64,000 nucleotides of DNA from Acanthaster planci. Its lineage: Eukaryota; Echinodermata; Asteroidea; Valvatida; Acanthasteridae. Below the pieces are notes generated by a model, which was given only the letters and a program-made list of their open reading frames with translations, searched no databases and was not told the origin of the DNA. Position 1 is the stretch's first letter; each line of letters begins with the position of its first letter. The stretch spans positions 374,511-438,510 of the forward strand of contig NW_019091416.1 in NCBI RefSeq assembly GCF_001949145.1, given 5' to 3'. The position numbers and the translations under genes are program-made. Of this stretch, positions 1 through 12,952 are shown one piece after another.

Positions 1-1867
1 AGGCAGGATTAGAAAATGAAAGTCTTTTTGTGGCCAATATCTGCGGCATACTTCCCTTGAGTTAATTCAACCATGCAGACACCTTAGCAACGCATCCTTG
101 TTACTCTGCACTCAAGCCTGTGCAGTACGTAGCTAGTTCAGTCTTGCTTTCCTATATTTACACAAGTCATACATGAATATATGTACGAGGTCCGTGCTAC
201 CGGCTGCCTGAAAATTCTATAAAGTCAACATTGACATGATGGGTCACTTATTACTTTTGGGGGGGGGGCAGATGGGGAGGATGGGGGTGCTACCAGTGGG
301 GAAAGGGAAGGCACTTGGACCATGGTATGTCCCGTGGGATGAAAAGCAAGACAGCTATCTTAACTCATCTTCAACACACTGGTAAGTTACATGTACAACT
401 ATACACATACATAAACACACAAACTGCAATGTAGCTGCAACCTTGTCACACTTTCAAAGCTGGGTGGTTCAGTAGGGTCCATCACAATTTTAACTTTTGT
501 TCTTGAATGCCACAGGGGCTCCTCAAGAAGAGACAAATTTCTTCAGAATCGTGGCTCGATGATGTGTTTTCCTTCCTACATGTATAATGTACAGTGCCAC
601 AGTTCCAATTCAAGAAAACTTAAGTTTGAACTCAGATTACATGTACATTAAATCAAATCAAAATTGAACAAGTATTTTGTTGTCTTCCTGGGGTAAAAGA
701 TTGAATTTAAGGAAATTCAGAAAGGCTACTATTGAAATGATACCCTCTTATTCCTTCCCTCATAAAATAACTAATTTACATTTAAAGCTACCGTACATGT
801 AGACTCCATAAAAAAATAACTGATGTTAGAATTTACTTACAGTCACACCAGCAAGGAAATGGTGACAAACCCATGTTCAATTTTATCAAACACAAGGAGG
901 GAGGATTTCAGGAAAACAGCACAGGCAAGCACAGCCCAAAGAATACACCGGCTCAACTTCTGACTCTCATAAACTGTTTGATGGTGTTAATAACCCGCCA
1001 CCACTTAAAAAGGCAGGAGCTTTCAAAGGTGTGTGGTATGCCGGTAAAAGAGTGCATTTCAATAGCTTCTTTGTGGTTGTATTTTTTCAAATGCAGTTTT
1101 TAGGTACATGTATGTTACCCACCTTTCTTTTTTTTTTCTCCTTTTTTTTCCCTTGGCAGAACCTTATTTGGGGAAGTAATTTACCCATTCTTCACAGCAA
1201 GCAGACCAGAACTTGGATCATTTCAAAATTTGGGTCATGAACCATACAGCCTACGAATTTACCTTCGCCTCAAAGGGCAAGTTGGTTGGGAACATTACTG
1301 CGGTTCTCTTTTGCTAATGTTGACACTTGATAGCCTGCAAATTGTTAAGTTCCAGGCAATGCGTGTTCTGTAAAGCAACTACACAATGTTGAAAGCCTAC
1401 AATACTGGGGTGTGATCAGAGTGGCATAATGTGGTGTAAAAGCTATCAAAGACGCATTCCATCGGGAGTTTTAACAGACAAACTGTGTATGGATATTCAT
1501 ACCAACGCATTATTTGCACAATTCTGACGAAGGCCAACAATAGTATAATGCTAGCAAAATGGCACTTTCCATATTTGCGTATGATATAATAATACCAATA
1601 GTATAATATAATAGTACCAATATACTGGTGGGGATGCTGTGCGCACACATACCGCAAGGCGAAATGTTAACAAACATAATTAGACTATAGGGTTGGACAA
1701 TTTGTGTGCCTCATCCCTTCTGAATGATCCAAGACCACCATTGCCCAGCGTTTGCAACATTGCCAATAAAAGTAATGTACGTGTACATGTACCAGTTCAT
1801 GGCTTGTGGCTAACACCCCTGAACAACCATAGTGACGACTTGGACGGACCACCAATATAGGGTTGGA

Positions 1868-1935
1868 TAGCACAATCAGTCAGTTACCAGAACACAAGCA
1901 GTGTTTCGGAGGTCACAGGTTCCAATCCCTCGCTA
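1868..1935 (+). repeat. tRNA-like segment, SINE remnant
   Basis: AGCACAATCAGTCAGTTACC in an A-box position and GGAGGTCACAGGTTCCAATC (B box) at the expected spacing. Stems are degenerate; not a functional tRNA. Confidence 0.4.
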
Positions 1936-3021
1936 TTCAATTTCTTTGTGTATCTTTATAACTATTTTAACGGGGTTCGAAATACCCACTAGATGCGCTA
2001 AAAAGGCAATTGATTATAATGTCAGTAATTTGAATGTCTGTTTCTGAAACCAGAACAAACCTGGAAGCCGAGTGTGTTTTTCCCATCGTATTTGTCCACA
2101 GAAGTACATGCACATATGTACATACATATTCTGAAAATTTTGTTAAAGAAGAAATTATGTGAGCTAATTTTCACAGAGAAAAAAGGCACACGCACTGTAC
2201 ATGTACAAGCATTTGGTATTACATACATTGTACATGTTTAACTAAACAGATGGCTCATTTCTTTTTATTGTTTTTATTGATTCAGACGTGCATCAACAGA
2301 AAAACAAAACATTCTGGAGTCAGGGTGGGATAAGCAATGAGTGCATTTTTTAATTCTTAAAACCGTTAACGGCGAATTGTACAAGCACACTACCGTACAC
2401 ACTGGTACGTAGAGGTTCCATGTGCGTCACTACCATTGTTTGTTCTCCATCTTTGTTACATCCCCTACGCTACTTGCTCTGCATATTTCGGACTGTAAAT
2501 AGTGTAATAATTGAACAAGAAAAAACTGAAAGTATTGCACAATTTAGTGTGGATTACGTCGAGAAACTTACAATCTACCGTTGATTACAGTGTTTGCAAA
2601 AGCCACAAGAATGAGGAACTGAATGGGTAAATTATGCCAGTTTCCTAGTCAACAAGGTCAGGTGACTGATTTTCACTGTGCAATTTTACAAGCGCACGCA
2701 TAGGCCTTGCTCTACATGTACAAATCCAGAAGGACGGAGCAAAACGTGCTGGTACCGAAAAGCAGCAACTCATTCTACATCACACTCGTCAAAGTTTCCA
2801 CGTACCGTCGTTAATTGTTTGAAAGTGGGAAGGAATGGATAATTTCTAATGGATTAATAACATTTTGAATGCAAAACAAGATCAAACTAATCTAAATTAA
2901 CACAGCAAATAACATAAAAATCTTGATAGTTCATATTTTATCCAAGTTTTGAAGTCTGTAAAATTTACCAAATGAAGGTAAACTAATTGTCAGCAATTCT
3001 TTGTGAAATTTTTAACACGCC

Positions 3022-3197
3022 AATACGGGTGATTCACAATAGTGCGCCTCAAAGAGTTTGCAACGCGTTGGCCATATCACAAAGCGCGAAATTTGTCGAC
3101 TTTTTCAAATGCACATTGGGTCGACACATTTCGCGCACTGTGATAGGCCAACGCGTTGCAAACTCTTGGAGGTGCACTGTTGTGAAATGTCTGTATT
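3022..3197. mobile_element. Palindromic fold-back/MITE family, copy 1
   Basis: A 176-bp nearly perfect inverted repeat. The left arm runs AATACGGGTGATTCACAATA, then GTGCGCCTC, GTTTGCAACGCGTTGGCC; the right arm is its reverse complement ending GTGAAATGTCTGTATT. The short centre is around TTTTCAAATGCACATTGGG. No ORF of its own; non-autonomous. It is flanked by a 21-bp direct repeat at 2997-3017 and 3196-3216. Confidence 0.85.
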
Positions 3198-4022
3198 CTT
3201 TGTGAAATTTTTAACATGCATCATTTGGGTACATGTACATGTATGGTTATTGGTACGGTAATTGTACATGTACTCGTACATGTTCACGGTACTCTCTCCA
3301 TCTCAGCAATGGTTAGAGACTGCCCATTTACTCCCAACAAAACTGTTGAAACTAACACCCCTTTGGTGGTATCCAAAGCCATAATCCATTGTAGCCAACA
3401 GTTTTGGAAGGAACTGAGAAAAATTTGTGTAATTTATCACTAATAAAGATGTATAAAAATGGGGGTTGTAAATTTTGTGCAAGTCAAAATATTGTCTGTT
3501 TTTGCTTGTCTTCAGGATGTGTGGGTACAGTACCATGTACATATTACATTAAATTAGAAATTGGAGATTTTTAAGGTTAACATCAACAGTGCGTCTTAAA
3601 AAAAGACTAAAACCTGGGATATATCTCAGGTTTTCTTCTTTTATTCCCAAACATTGGTAGCCATCAATGTTTGTTGTAGTCAATGAAATTTCATGAAAGT
3701 TAAGCTGCTACAATACGTAATGAATGTCTTCATGTCATTTTTTTTCTCTCATAAAAATCAACCAAGAACCTTGCCCAGATACAATGTACATGCAACTGCA
3801 AACATATTCTTTGCCAAATTTTTAACCGGTGATGGACTGGCTCAGTTCCAATATACACATATGCTAAATAGTACTGCTTGAGGGAACAAAGCCATAATAT
3901 CCACATCCAGCGATGCGTATATGACCCAGCAAAGCATTCATAGGAATGAAGGGGTTTCCTGCAAATGAAAGCCACTGATCGGAGGTTTTGACGTCATGCG
4001 GAGGCGGCAAACACTCGCACAA

Positions 4023-4440
4023 GGTACATGCTGTACATGTACATGTAATGGCACGATGTACATGTATGTTGCCACAGAGGAGAGAGTTAAGCTCATGTAC
4101 AATGTACAGGTACATGTAGAAGGCCTTGAGTCATTATTACTGCCATCCCTTCTCTCTGTAGACATGGTAGATTAGTCCTCTATCTACACATACATGTAGA
4201 TGCAACGCAACAACCAGACAGGAGGATAATGCAGGCCTATAATTATTTAGATGAAACATATGGTGTACTGTAGTTAAATTAGGTTTTTTTATTGGCAACA
4301 ACCGGGAATGCACAAAAATACATGTACATGTACCTGTACATGTACAACACCCTCTACATACATGTAGTGTGCATACAGACCTGTGCATGTACATGTTAAT
4401 GTCTGGTGCATCATGCATATACATGTATATGTACATGTAC
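4023..4440. repeat. TACATGTA-rich cluster
   Basis: Many ACATGTACATGT units at 4023-4117, 4187-4200 and 4318-4440, for example CATGTACATGTACCTGTACA. Overlapping short ORFs rich in Met, Tyr, Cys, Thr and His on both strands are products of this motif. Confidence 0.8.
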
Positions 4441-5329
4441 ATCAAAGAGAAATGTTTTTAATGACATGTAGAATTTCTTCTGTTTTCGTACCACCGGAGG
4501 AGCATGGATACTCTGAATTCTTTTTATATCCACACATGCACAAACAAGTAAATGTTCTAATATGGAATTCTCCTCCCCCCCCCGCGCATTCTGGTTTTTG
4601 CATCATAACGGGATAAGATTAATGTGTAATAAGACGCATGCACAAGGGTGAGGCCCACTGATTCAGTAGGGTAAACTGTGCTGAATTTATAGCCAAGGAA
4701 CTTCAAGTGACTGCACTCGAATGCTTTCAACAAGACTTGAACTTGAAGAGCCACATGTGCTGAACATGCAGTGATCTTCATTAGTGTCAGTGTGTACATG
4801 TACATTAACGTGCATTGCACACAACAACCTGTCCATCTGCTCTTCAAACGTTAAGAGCAAATTGACATCGCTGTTTGCCCTACAGAAATTTTTATTTCTT
4901 TTGTTTCTGAAGAACTACATACAACGTATAAAATTCCCTTCCTTACAGTGTGCGGAACTACCCACCCTAAACCATATAACCATGGTGAAATGAAAGCACA
5001 TGTGATTCACAGCCGGTGTGAGTTTTTGGCTTAATGAAGCATGAATAAAAATATGATGATAGCTACAACAGACAGACTTACAGTGCTTGTAAATCCCATG
5101 CCTTTCAGTCTACCCATTCATGTACAAGTACACCAAAGAAAAACCCTATCTGGATTGAAAAGCATCATTCCATCATATTTCTGTGGCCAAGAGTTGCCAG
5201 CCATGCATACAAGAACACCATGCACGGTATCTTACACTCACAAACAATCATTCCCTCGCATAGCAAGAATGTACATGTACGTATCGGTATGCTAGAAACA
5301 GTGTTATATTGAGCACATTATTTTCTGTA

Positions 5330-5599
5330 TCAAAATCTAAGATGACGGTGTCTCCTCTCGATGTGACAGATGAGTAGGCAGACATGCCATTTGCCGACAG
5401 ACTTCATGTGAGAATGAAGACAGATCCGTGATACACACCGGCCACAGATGCTGCAAGGGAACAAACCCACAGCAAAGGAACTCTGTTTCCTTTTCTCCTT
5501 CTTTGCCTGAATGGCAGCAGCTCTGTTGGCTTCAAAGGCCTTTGTGCCTTGTCTACAATGGTGTCTCCAAAGAGCTCTGTCCTAGGCAGTTGCTTCAAC
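5330..5599 (-). pseudogene. Decayed C-terminus of a non-LTR retrotransposon
   Basis: On the minus strand a 90-codon frame, interrupted by one internal TAG, reads DRALWRHHCRQGTKAFEANR, then a basic helix (IQAKKEKRKQSS) and a zinc-finger-like FPCSICGRCVSRICLHSHMK. This is the typical end of invertebrate LINE-type ORFs, where a W-x-x-LC basic segment precedes C-x2-C-x3-C-x-SRIGL-x-SH. Here SRIC replaces SRIG and the last His is displaced. The upstream stop and lack of any reverse-transcriptase motif nearby show a short dead fragment. Clade cannot be assigned. Confidence 0.6.
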
Positions 5600-7779
5600 G
5601 GTACATTTCTAATGTACATGCATACACTGTACATAACCCGTGACACACCGCTGCAATGTCTGAACTCTGTATGAAATTGTACATGTACACAGCAGCATAC
5701 TGGTACATGTAGGCAGTTATGCCCTATGTACATAATGGGTGCCCTGAGGGTCATTATCCTCCAATGTTGCTGGGTGATAAATCTGCTTACATGTAGGCCC
5801 ATATACAATGACATTTAATAACAGAGTACATGTACATGTATCTCTCTTCCAAAAAAGAGGGACAGCAAAGTCATGTCCATGCATGTAATTTACCTCCTCA
5901 CAGTCAGAACAAGCAGCAGGTAACCAATGCACACAGCGCTGATGGTATCTTCCTTGATGGAGGGGCCAAATGCCATATGTAAAATTCACAAGCCAAATTT
6001 TGTTGCTTAAATTTTCACCTCACGTTGGCCCTAAATGAGTAACAACGTCTGGAAATACATGTACAGTACAGTTCTGCATCTACCCAGATGAAAAAACAAC
6101 CTGGCATTTTGAAGATTTAAATACAGAATTTTGTACAGTACTGTGGATAGGGCCTGGCACATGATTTTATTCATTTACTGAGTACTGCTGAAATTCTTTC
6201 TTCTCAGAACTGTAAGAAACTATACTGTTTCCATTGTTAATGCTTGTTTGTTGAATATTGAAGAAATCTTGAAAGTTTACATAAATTTCTTCAGTATTTG
6301 TACAATTAGACATATTTTGGATTCATTTACATTGCTTTTTCTTAAAACAATGTTTAAATCAAAATAGCGACAGCCACTTTAATTTTGGCACGAACCGCAG
6401 ATTGTTTGATTTTCGTTCATACTATTTCACCTTCAAGTTATTTCTGAGGTACCCCTTTATGACGAAGATTCATTCCTACCGTTTCGTCTTTGCTCCCACA
6501 GAATAAACCAACACAGCTGAGATGTCTTGTGGTTGCTGACTGCCTCTATCTACTCGGCACAAAATCCAGAAGAATCACATATCCTCAGCAAATTCTCATT
6601 TTTGCTTTCAAGACCCAAGTCAAAATATTACGGGAAGGTGTATTAACTACCTGCAATGTGAACACTGAACAAATTCTGGTCATTTGTCTTAACGTGAGTT
6701 AATTTGAATGAATGAGGACATGTGCAGGCTTGCATGCACAGCATAAAATCTTGCTGATTTTGTGCACATGCACAAGCTACAGAATCAAGAGCCGACACCA
6801 CAGACATTACCCTCAGTAATGTTTGATTTTTCATTACAAGACCCACATCGGAAAATTGAGGGAAAGACCTTGCTCATTGCATTTTTGGTCAATCGACACG
6901 ACTGACTTTCAATTTGTGCAACCTTGCACACACTGCAAGCGTATGGACCTTACAATTTGCTTGTTGAGCTCGCATATTAACCAGAGAAAATCGCCAGATG
7001 AAGAAAAACTATTGACTGGGTGGTAAATGTTTCATTTTGTTAATTTTCCAAACAAGTTTGAAGTGTATCTGCGTTCCGAATTTCAATGTTTTGGTTTACA
7101 AATTTGATGAAATTGGTTGTCAAATAATTTATGGTGAAAACATATTGGCAGGGTGATCATATTTTAATTAATTTTAATGAAAAAAACCCAAACCAATTTA
7201 CAAAAAAAATGAATTACTGGTCATGATGCATGCCAAAATTTCTCTGTTTTACTTAAGAAAACTAACATGCAGTGACCAAATAAGTTCCGCCATGGTAATT
7301 TAACTTACATTTATAATCTACATATTAAGTGCACGTCACCATGATAATGCGAGAACATTGGGCCCATGAACATGATGAAGGCGTACATGTACATCTACAC
7401 GTAGGCTTAGTGACTGCTAACATGAATGTGAACATTATGGGACAAAAATCGTAAAGTTGAAACTAAAGGATGTCACACAAGTATTTGACATCAATATTCA
7501 ATACTGGCCTACTAAATTTGTATCATAGAGCTGTGGGTACACTTCAAAGCTAGGTCAGATATGATAGCAATTAGCATGGAGCATGGAAGAAGGAAAAGAT
7601 GGAGCAACCAAATCAACCAAAGTGCTACGCCAGATGCGAACTGCATCTTCGCTGCTCCTCCATGTCCTCTGCCATCTGCAGAGCAGACCAAGTCTCTTGG
7701 TGCAGCACAGTGACATTTTGCCCTTCCCTAGCCCTCGTCTTGTTTTGGTGCCAGCTTTCGACCCATTTGGGGGACTTAC

Positions 7780-7843
7780 CGTGCACATGGCCACCCGTGT
7801 AGCCTTCTGTCGAACGGCCCCCGAACATAGACCTTATGTCCAT
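7780..7843 (-). CDS. Candidate first coding exon, RFC1-like N-terminus
   Basis: ATG at 7843-7841 opens MDIRSMFGGRSTEGYTGGHV and one more His, then a consensus donor (CACG|GTAAGT) at 7780/7779. The upstream 400 bp is unusually rich in CpG for this window, as expected near a promoter. Human RFC1, the large subunit of the PCNA clamp loader, starts MDIRKFFG from memory, so this could be its first exon; the match is only eight residues and may be chance. No downstream exon (such as the BRCT or AAA+ parts) was found between 7779 and 1. The gene would continue off the left edge, tail-to-head with the PLAT-ankyrin gene. Confidence 0.35.
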
Positions 7844-8590
7844 CACCTTTAGCCCGCAAAATCAGACGGTAAACACGGAGGAGCAGGGTGGGACGACGGT
7901 GGTGAAATCTACCCTGACGTGATGTTATCGCCATTCGGGCCGGGATCCGTCAATGAATGCTATGCACGTTCCGTACCCGTATCAAACTGCTTCGAGAGCC
8001 AAGCTCGTACGTACGCACGTATGCTGTAACCAGCACACCATGCATACGTCACTGCACTACTAATGTACACAACTGGCTAGAATGAACTACACGTACATAA
8101 ATATGAAGGTGAGGCGCCATTCATGTTGTTTGCGCAAATGTCACTTTTTTTTCTAACTTGTACTTGGTGTCCTACATTTTTGTGGGAGGCGTGTGTGGGA
8201 CGTGACGAGGGGGGCGTGACGGGAACATGTTAGATCGACTGGATCTCCTGTTTGCTTGGATTACACTAAATTATTTCAAAACAGTAATTTAGATGATTGG
8301 AAGCAAGTTTCAAATTATGGTGTTTTTTTATTTCTCAGACATGCACATGGAAAAATTAGTGGTTTTTCCTTTGAGATCCAGACATTTGATGGGTTCAGCA
8401 TACAAACAACCTCAGAGATGATGAATTACTCTCGTAACTGACAAGATTTGCAGGTTAACTGTCACTTTGCATTTGTTATTTGCAGGCACCTTTAAATTTG
8501 TCCAGATAAATAATTATCACTGAACTCATAATAAAAGACGGGGCAAAATAACAAAGGGGACAAACACGAACAGGGTCTCGGGAAACAAAA
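7844..8590 (-). promoter_or_regulatory. CpG-containing intergenic stretch, possible promoter
   Basis: This interval separates the start of the 7.8-kb exon from the 3' side of the PLAT-ankyrin gene. From 7860 to 8230 CpG dinucleotides are frequent, and short GTGACG/GGACGTGACG sequences lie at 8197-8222, whereas flanking DNA is AT-rich. No TATA box stands out. A promoter is inferred from position and composition only. From 8240 to 8590 I see nothing specific. Confidence 0.3.
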
Positions 8591-9944
8591 ATAAAATTTT
8601 TATTGAGAATTCACACAGTGAAAAATAAGAGTTTAGTTAGTTGCTGCGAAGATGACATAGTTTAGAGGGAATGTTAGAAATGTAGGAATTTCTCACCAAC
8701 AATATCTACAATCATTTTATTATGCAAATTTAAGATCAATGCATAGATTTTTAAAAATTTAAGGATGGAATATCTTCAAAAATCAAACATGTAAAGATAA
8801 TGCTGAGGTTTGGCCTGCTGTACTATCTACAACTTCTTTTATCTGCTCAAATATACATAAACCGACTATATAATGTTGCATAAAGATTTTAAAAATCACA
8901 GTGTGTAAATATGAGAAAGGTTTAAGAACAGTCATACGTTCAAATGCAGCAACAGGATTATAGTGCATCAGTGCTCATTGGTTGAAAATAAGCCAATCTA
9001 ATACAACGTCAAATCTTTGCAAGGGTGGTTTTTCAGTGACACCATTATGTGTATTTTGAGGACTGTTTCAATATTCACACATCAAGTAAGTCTGAGAATA
9101 AGATAACGACGCAGCATGTACAACTATCTTAAAAATAAAACAAAATTCAAGGCTGAATCTCGACACCTTTTTTTCAAATGAGGAGATATGACTATTTCTG
9201 ACTAAAAAGTTACAAACTAGAATTTTGTGCAAAGAATGACCTCTGACCGAGATCAAGGCATTTCAGAAAGAAAAGATTCCACCCACAATGCATTTTATGT
9301 AGAAGAGCTACATTTCAGAGAAATTTTAAATGGAGAGTGATGTTTGAATAAATCTGCAAACCGTTCTTATCTTCCTTGACAAGACAGCAAAAATCAGACC
9401 CTACACATGTACACGTACGACACCAAACTTCGAAAATAAATTCTGAATAAACTTACACCAGAAATTACTCTCTCAATCTACGGCTCTAACTCTAGCAGTC
9501 CTCAATCCTCCAATTTTAACATGACTTAACTTGAGATTACACAATGTCCCAGTGAAACTCTTCCTGCCAGTATGTATGCAATATGATTTGTGCTATCAAT
9601 TGATAGAAATCTCGGACTTAAAAGAAGTAAAAATTTTCCACCGCTTTCTCTTTTTTGGCGTTGGTTGTGCTCCAAGTCAGTAAACATTTACATGGTGGAA
9701 GAAATCCATAGACTACATTTACAATTCAGAGAGCTAAATAGTATTACTCTTTAAACATCTGGACTATCTTAAAATATGGAACTTGTGTTGACTGCTACAT
9801 ATGGACAAAGCACTTAAAGTCATAATTAAACCTATTTTCAGCCTCTTGGAAGTTCAATAAAAATATTAAATACCTACAGTTGGTTCAATCCTGATACTGC
9901 TGCACAGATCCAGTTCCATGCAGCTCCTGTGACAAACCTCATTT

Positions 9945-10088
9945 ATGTGGAGTTATTAAGCACAGAAAATATATGCTTAGTAATGACAAGCACCAGTTAA
10001 AATGCCATGTGAATCACACTGCTTGTGAACTGTTTCCGGTATTTTTTATTTTTGGTTTGTTGCTAAGCAGCTTGATCTACACAATTGG
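9945..10088 (+). repeat. Interspersed repeat, GCTTAGCA family, over the PLAT-ankyrin stop codon
   Basis: GCACAGAAAATATATGCTTA, ACCAGTTAAAATGCCATGTG and GTTGCTAAGCAGCTTGATCT follow the order of the 40539 copy, and the last bases CTACACAATTGG resemble its end CTATAAGAAATTGGGC. The CTA at 10077-10079 is the gene's stop codon on the minus strand, so the last three codons and stop may be repeat-derived. Confidence 0.5.
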
Positions 10089-12952
10089 ATCCACTGAGGA
10101 CTCGGCCCGGATGCTGTCCAGAAAACTCATCCCTGTACTGCTCATGCGCTCCTGCTGTTCCTTGAAAGATCTCTTCCTCTCCTAAAATATGAAAAAAAGT
10201 GGTAGGACGTATGATCAGAAAGAATCACAACTGCCGTTTTCTGATTTCAGTTTCTCAGAAAATGAAAAAAAGGGACTCAAGAGCAATGGCAGGGGACCAA
10301 TTTTCAAAGTGTTTGGGGCCCATTTATGACACCATCAGGCATGAACCATTACAGAAGCCATTACCCCCCCTGTCAAAAAAGTCGGGGGGGCCTTCCACCG
10401 CCACTGCCCCAGAAGTGTTTCACTACATTCACCATCTCAAAAACAGCTTGTAAGACAGACAAACATACAAAGTTCTGTGAAAGCTCCTCATATGTGATCC
10501 CCCCAATGGGTAACTTAGAATTCACCAGGAAAAATATGTTGAGTTTATAATCTTCCACAATGTTAATCTCAATCGGCTGGCAAATATACAGTCTGGAATG
10601 CATTAAAGTGCTGCGAAAAAATTACACGTCAGATTTGGGTGGATATGAGACAGTCAGAGATGAAATGAAACCATGAACTCACCAGGACAGCATGTCTCTG
10701 TTCTTCTTTGTGCTTTGCTGCAACGCTGTCTGGCTTATCCTCTTCTTCAGATGACTGTTGGCCATCCTGAGAGAACACAATTGGACAAATACCTTGTAAT
10801 TTTGGTCAGAGGGTCATTATCTGTGATTACTGCGCAAGTTCCGATATGGGCGATTCACAATAGTGCGCCTCCAAGAGTCTGCAACGCGTTGGCCAATCAC
10901 AATGCGCGAAATCTGTCGACCCTTTCATAATGCGCATTGGGTCGACAGATTTCGCGAACTGTGATTGGTCAATGCGTCACAAGCTCTTGGAGGCGCACTA
11001 TTGTGAAACGCCCATATACTGAGTGAGCCCCTGATATTGTAACAACCCCGCTGGGATCTGCAATTTGTAATTATTGTATCAGTCTTGTGTAAATAGCTTT
11101 TGTTGGGGAGGAGGGGGGGAGGTACTGATATAAAATCGACAGCTCCGTTGATTAAATTTCTTGTGTATTCAGGGAAACATATTCAAAATGACTTTAATCC
11201 AAACTTCATGAAGAGATTTACAGATAATAAAGTTGAATGATTCTCAAGTTTAAACGTTTGTCTGAAAAATCCAAGGAGGGATGTATAAACAACTTCCTAC
11301 ATTTTAGCACAGATTGCATAATCACTCCACAAACTGTACAATGTCCCATACAGAAGACTGCCTTTTATATTACATGCATAAATACTTCAGACAATCTCCC
11401 AATTCAACATCATGCCACTTGACCGTGTATTAACATTTGATAATGCATGCTGAGAAGTGATAATGCCTGCTGGGTAAATACAAGACAGCTTAATCGATTC
11501 TGATTGGTCGAGGGTATGTCTCCATGCGGCTCAAGAGTGTGCCCCAAGTCCATATTAGGAGATTGTTTTGGACAAGCATAAAATAAAATGGACAGGGGTG
11601 TTTGGGAAAAGGAAGTAGAAATTCTTCAATAAAATCATGGGAATTCTGTCATATATTGACTTCTTTTGACTCTCTGACTAAAAATGGTATTTATGAATTG
11701 GAATAAATATGTGCTTGGCTGGTCTTAAACGTTAGTTAAGACCGGCTCAGGACACTGAGTGCCATAACATCCTTCCCTGTGGCTCGGGGATGAGTCGCCT
11801 CCATTCTCCTTAGCCAGTCATAAATGCATGTTTAAGACCGGCCAAGCACATATTTATTCCTGTAATATGGTTTGTTAATGTTAATGATCGACTGCTTAGA
11901 TTATCAAAGTGTGCTTTAAAGCATTTCACAGAATGACAGGCGGTGCAAGGGTTAAGAAGGACCAGCAGGAATAGACAAGACCCAACGATCAAATTTCAAA
12001 CGCAGATGGGGCGCAATTTCAAATTGACAATAGACTACTAACTCTTGGAGCATGGTTTCATGGAAAATGATTTCACTAAACATTGAAATGGAAAAAACAA
12101 AAATCAACATATCTGTTTGACAGTGAATGCAGACTTCAGAGAATAGCAAAGTAGTTACCAACATGCAACTGACGAGCATGCAGGTACAAATTTATCAAAG
12201 ATACGTATTAGACACAAATAGAACCTCACTTTCTGAAACATATGAAATGATACGCATGTATGCTCATGAGTCCATGCTATGTACAAAATGTGCATGACCT
12301 GATCCCACAAAATGAGTCTTGAGTACATTAAGTCAATTATGCCTTTTCTCATAAGAGTACATGAATTTTGATATGGAGGAAAAGTTCCTTTTTGTTGTCA
12401 CTGTGCAGGAATTGTTTCGGGGCTTGTTATTCCAAAACAGTCCTGGCGACTTATGACTGATTTTGTGCTGGTATGACCACAGATGTGTGGCCAGGCAAGT
12501 TTTGCAGAGGTTGCAAGTTATTTCTTCAAATGGAAAGAAGAACCACCCAAAGCAATCAGCTGTCTAGCTACAAGCTCTTTGAAATGCTCTTGAGATCACA
12601 CATTCAACTATTTTGAAATTGTGAGCAAGCAGATCACATCATAACAAAAAGACAGCCTTTGGCAAAAAAGAATTATGTTGCTGTAATGCGTTTACAGCAC
12701 GCTTCTCTAGAATTCTCAAGAACGTCCAGATTTCCCCGCTATGATGAAATGAAGTCCTATAAAAAGCAGGTGGATTAATGAACAATGGAGACATAAAGAC
12801 AAAGCCAGAGTTTGTTTAATAACACCATGGATGACAGGAGGACGCCTGTTAACGTGGCCAAAATGCATAGGCGTACCTTATCTGTGTCTTTCTCACTATC
12901 GGGGTCAGAGGTAGAGAGGGAACGCCGGTTCTGAGAACCCATGCTGGGGGAT
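10077..12952 (-). CDS. C-terminal exons of the PLAT-ankyrin gene, stop at 10077
   Basis: Exon 12877-12952 encodes SPSMGSQNRRSLSTSDPDSE and KDTDK, exon 10683-10766 DGQQSSEEEDKPDSVAAKHK and EEQRHAVL, exon 10077-10181 ERKRSFKEQQERMSSTG, then MSFLDSIRAESSVDPIV and TAG. The tail is hydrophilic and charged, without a recognisable domain. The 2.1-kb intron between the first two holds two fold-back elements. The final codons and stop overlap the end of an interspersed repeat (see the 9945-10088 entry). A minus-strand AATAAA at about 8599-8604 is one candidate polyadenylation signal for a long 3' UTR; others occur closer to the stop. Confidence 0.88.

Larger units (their letters stand above)
1..7779. 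other. No confident genes; probable intron/intergenic DNA with repeats
   Basis: I see no exon with both splice sites and recognisable protein here. Short ORFs are scattered on both strands with no domain. The stretch holds a tRNA-like fragment (1868-1935), a fold-back element (3022-3197), TACATGTA clusters (densest 4023-4440) and a decayed retrotransposon end (5330-5599). If the 7.8-kb exon is real, this is its first intron. Confidence 0.5.

Noticed and set aside
461-600. Possible plus-strand exon after CCACAG at about 512
   Set aside because: Acceptor-like, but the frame (GLLKKRQISSESWLDD) ends at a stop with no donor and no partner exon.
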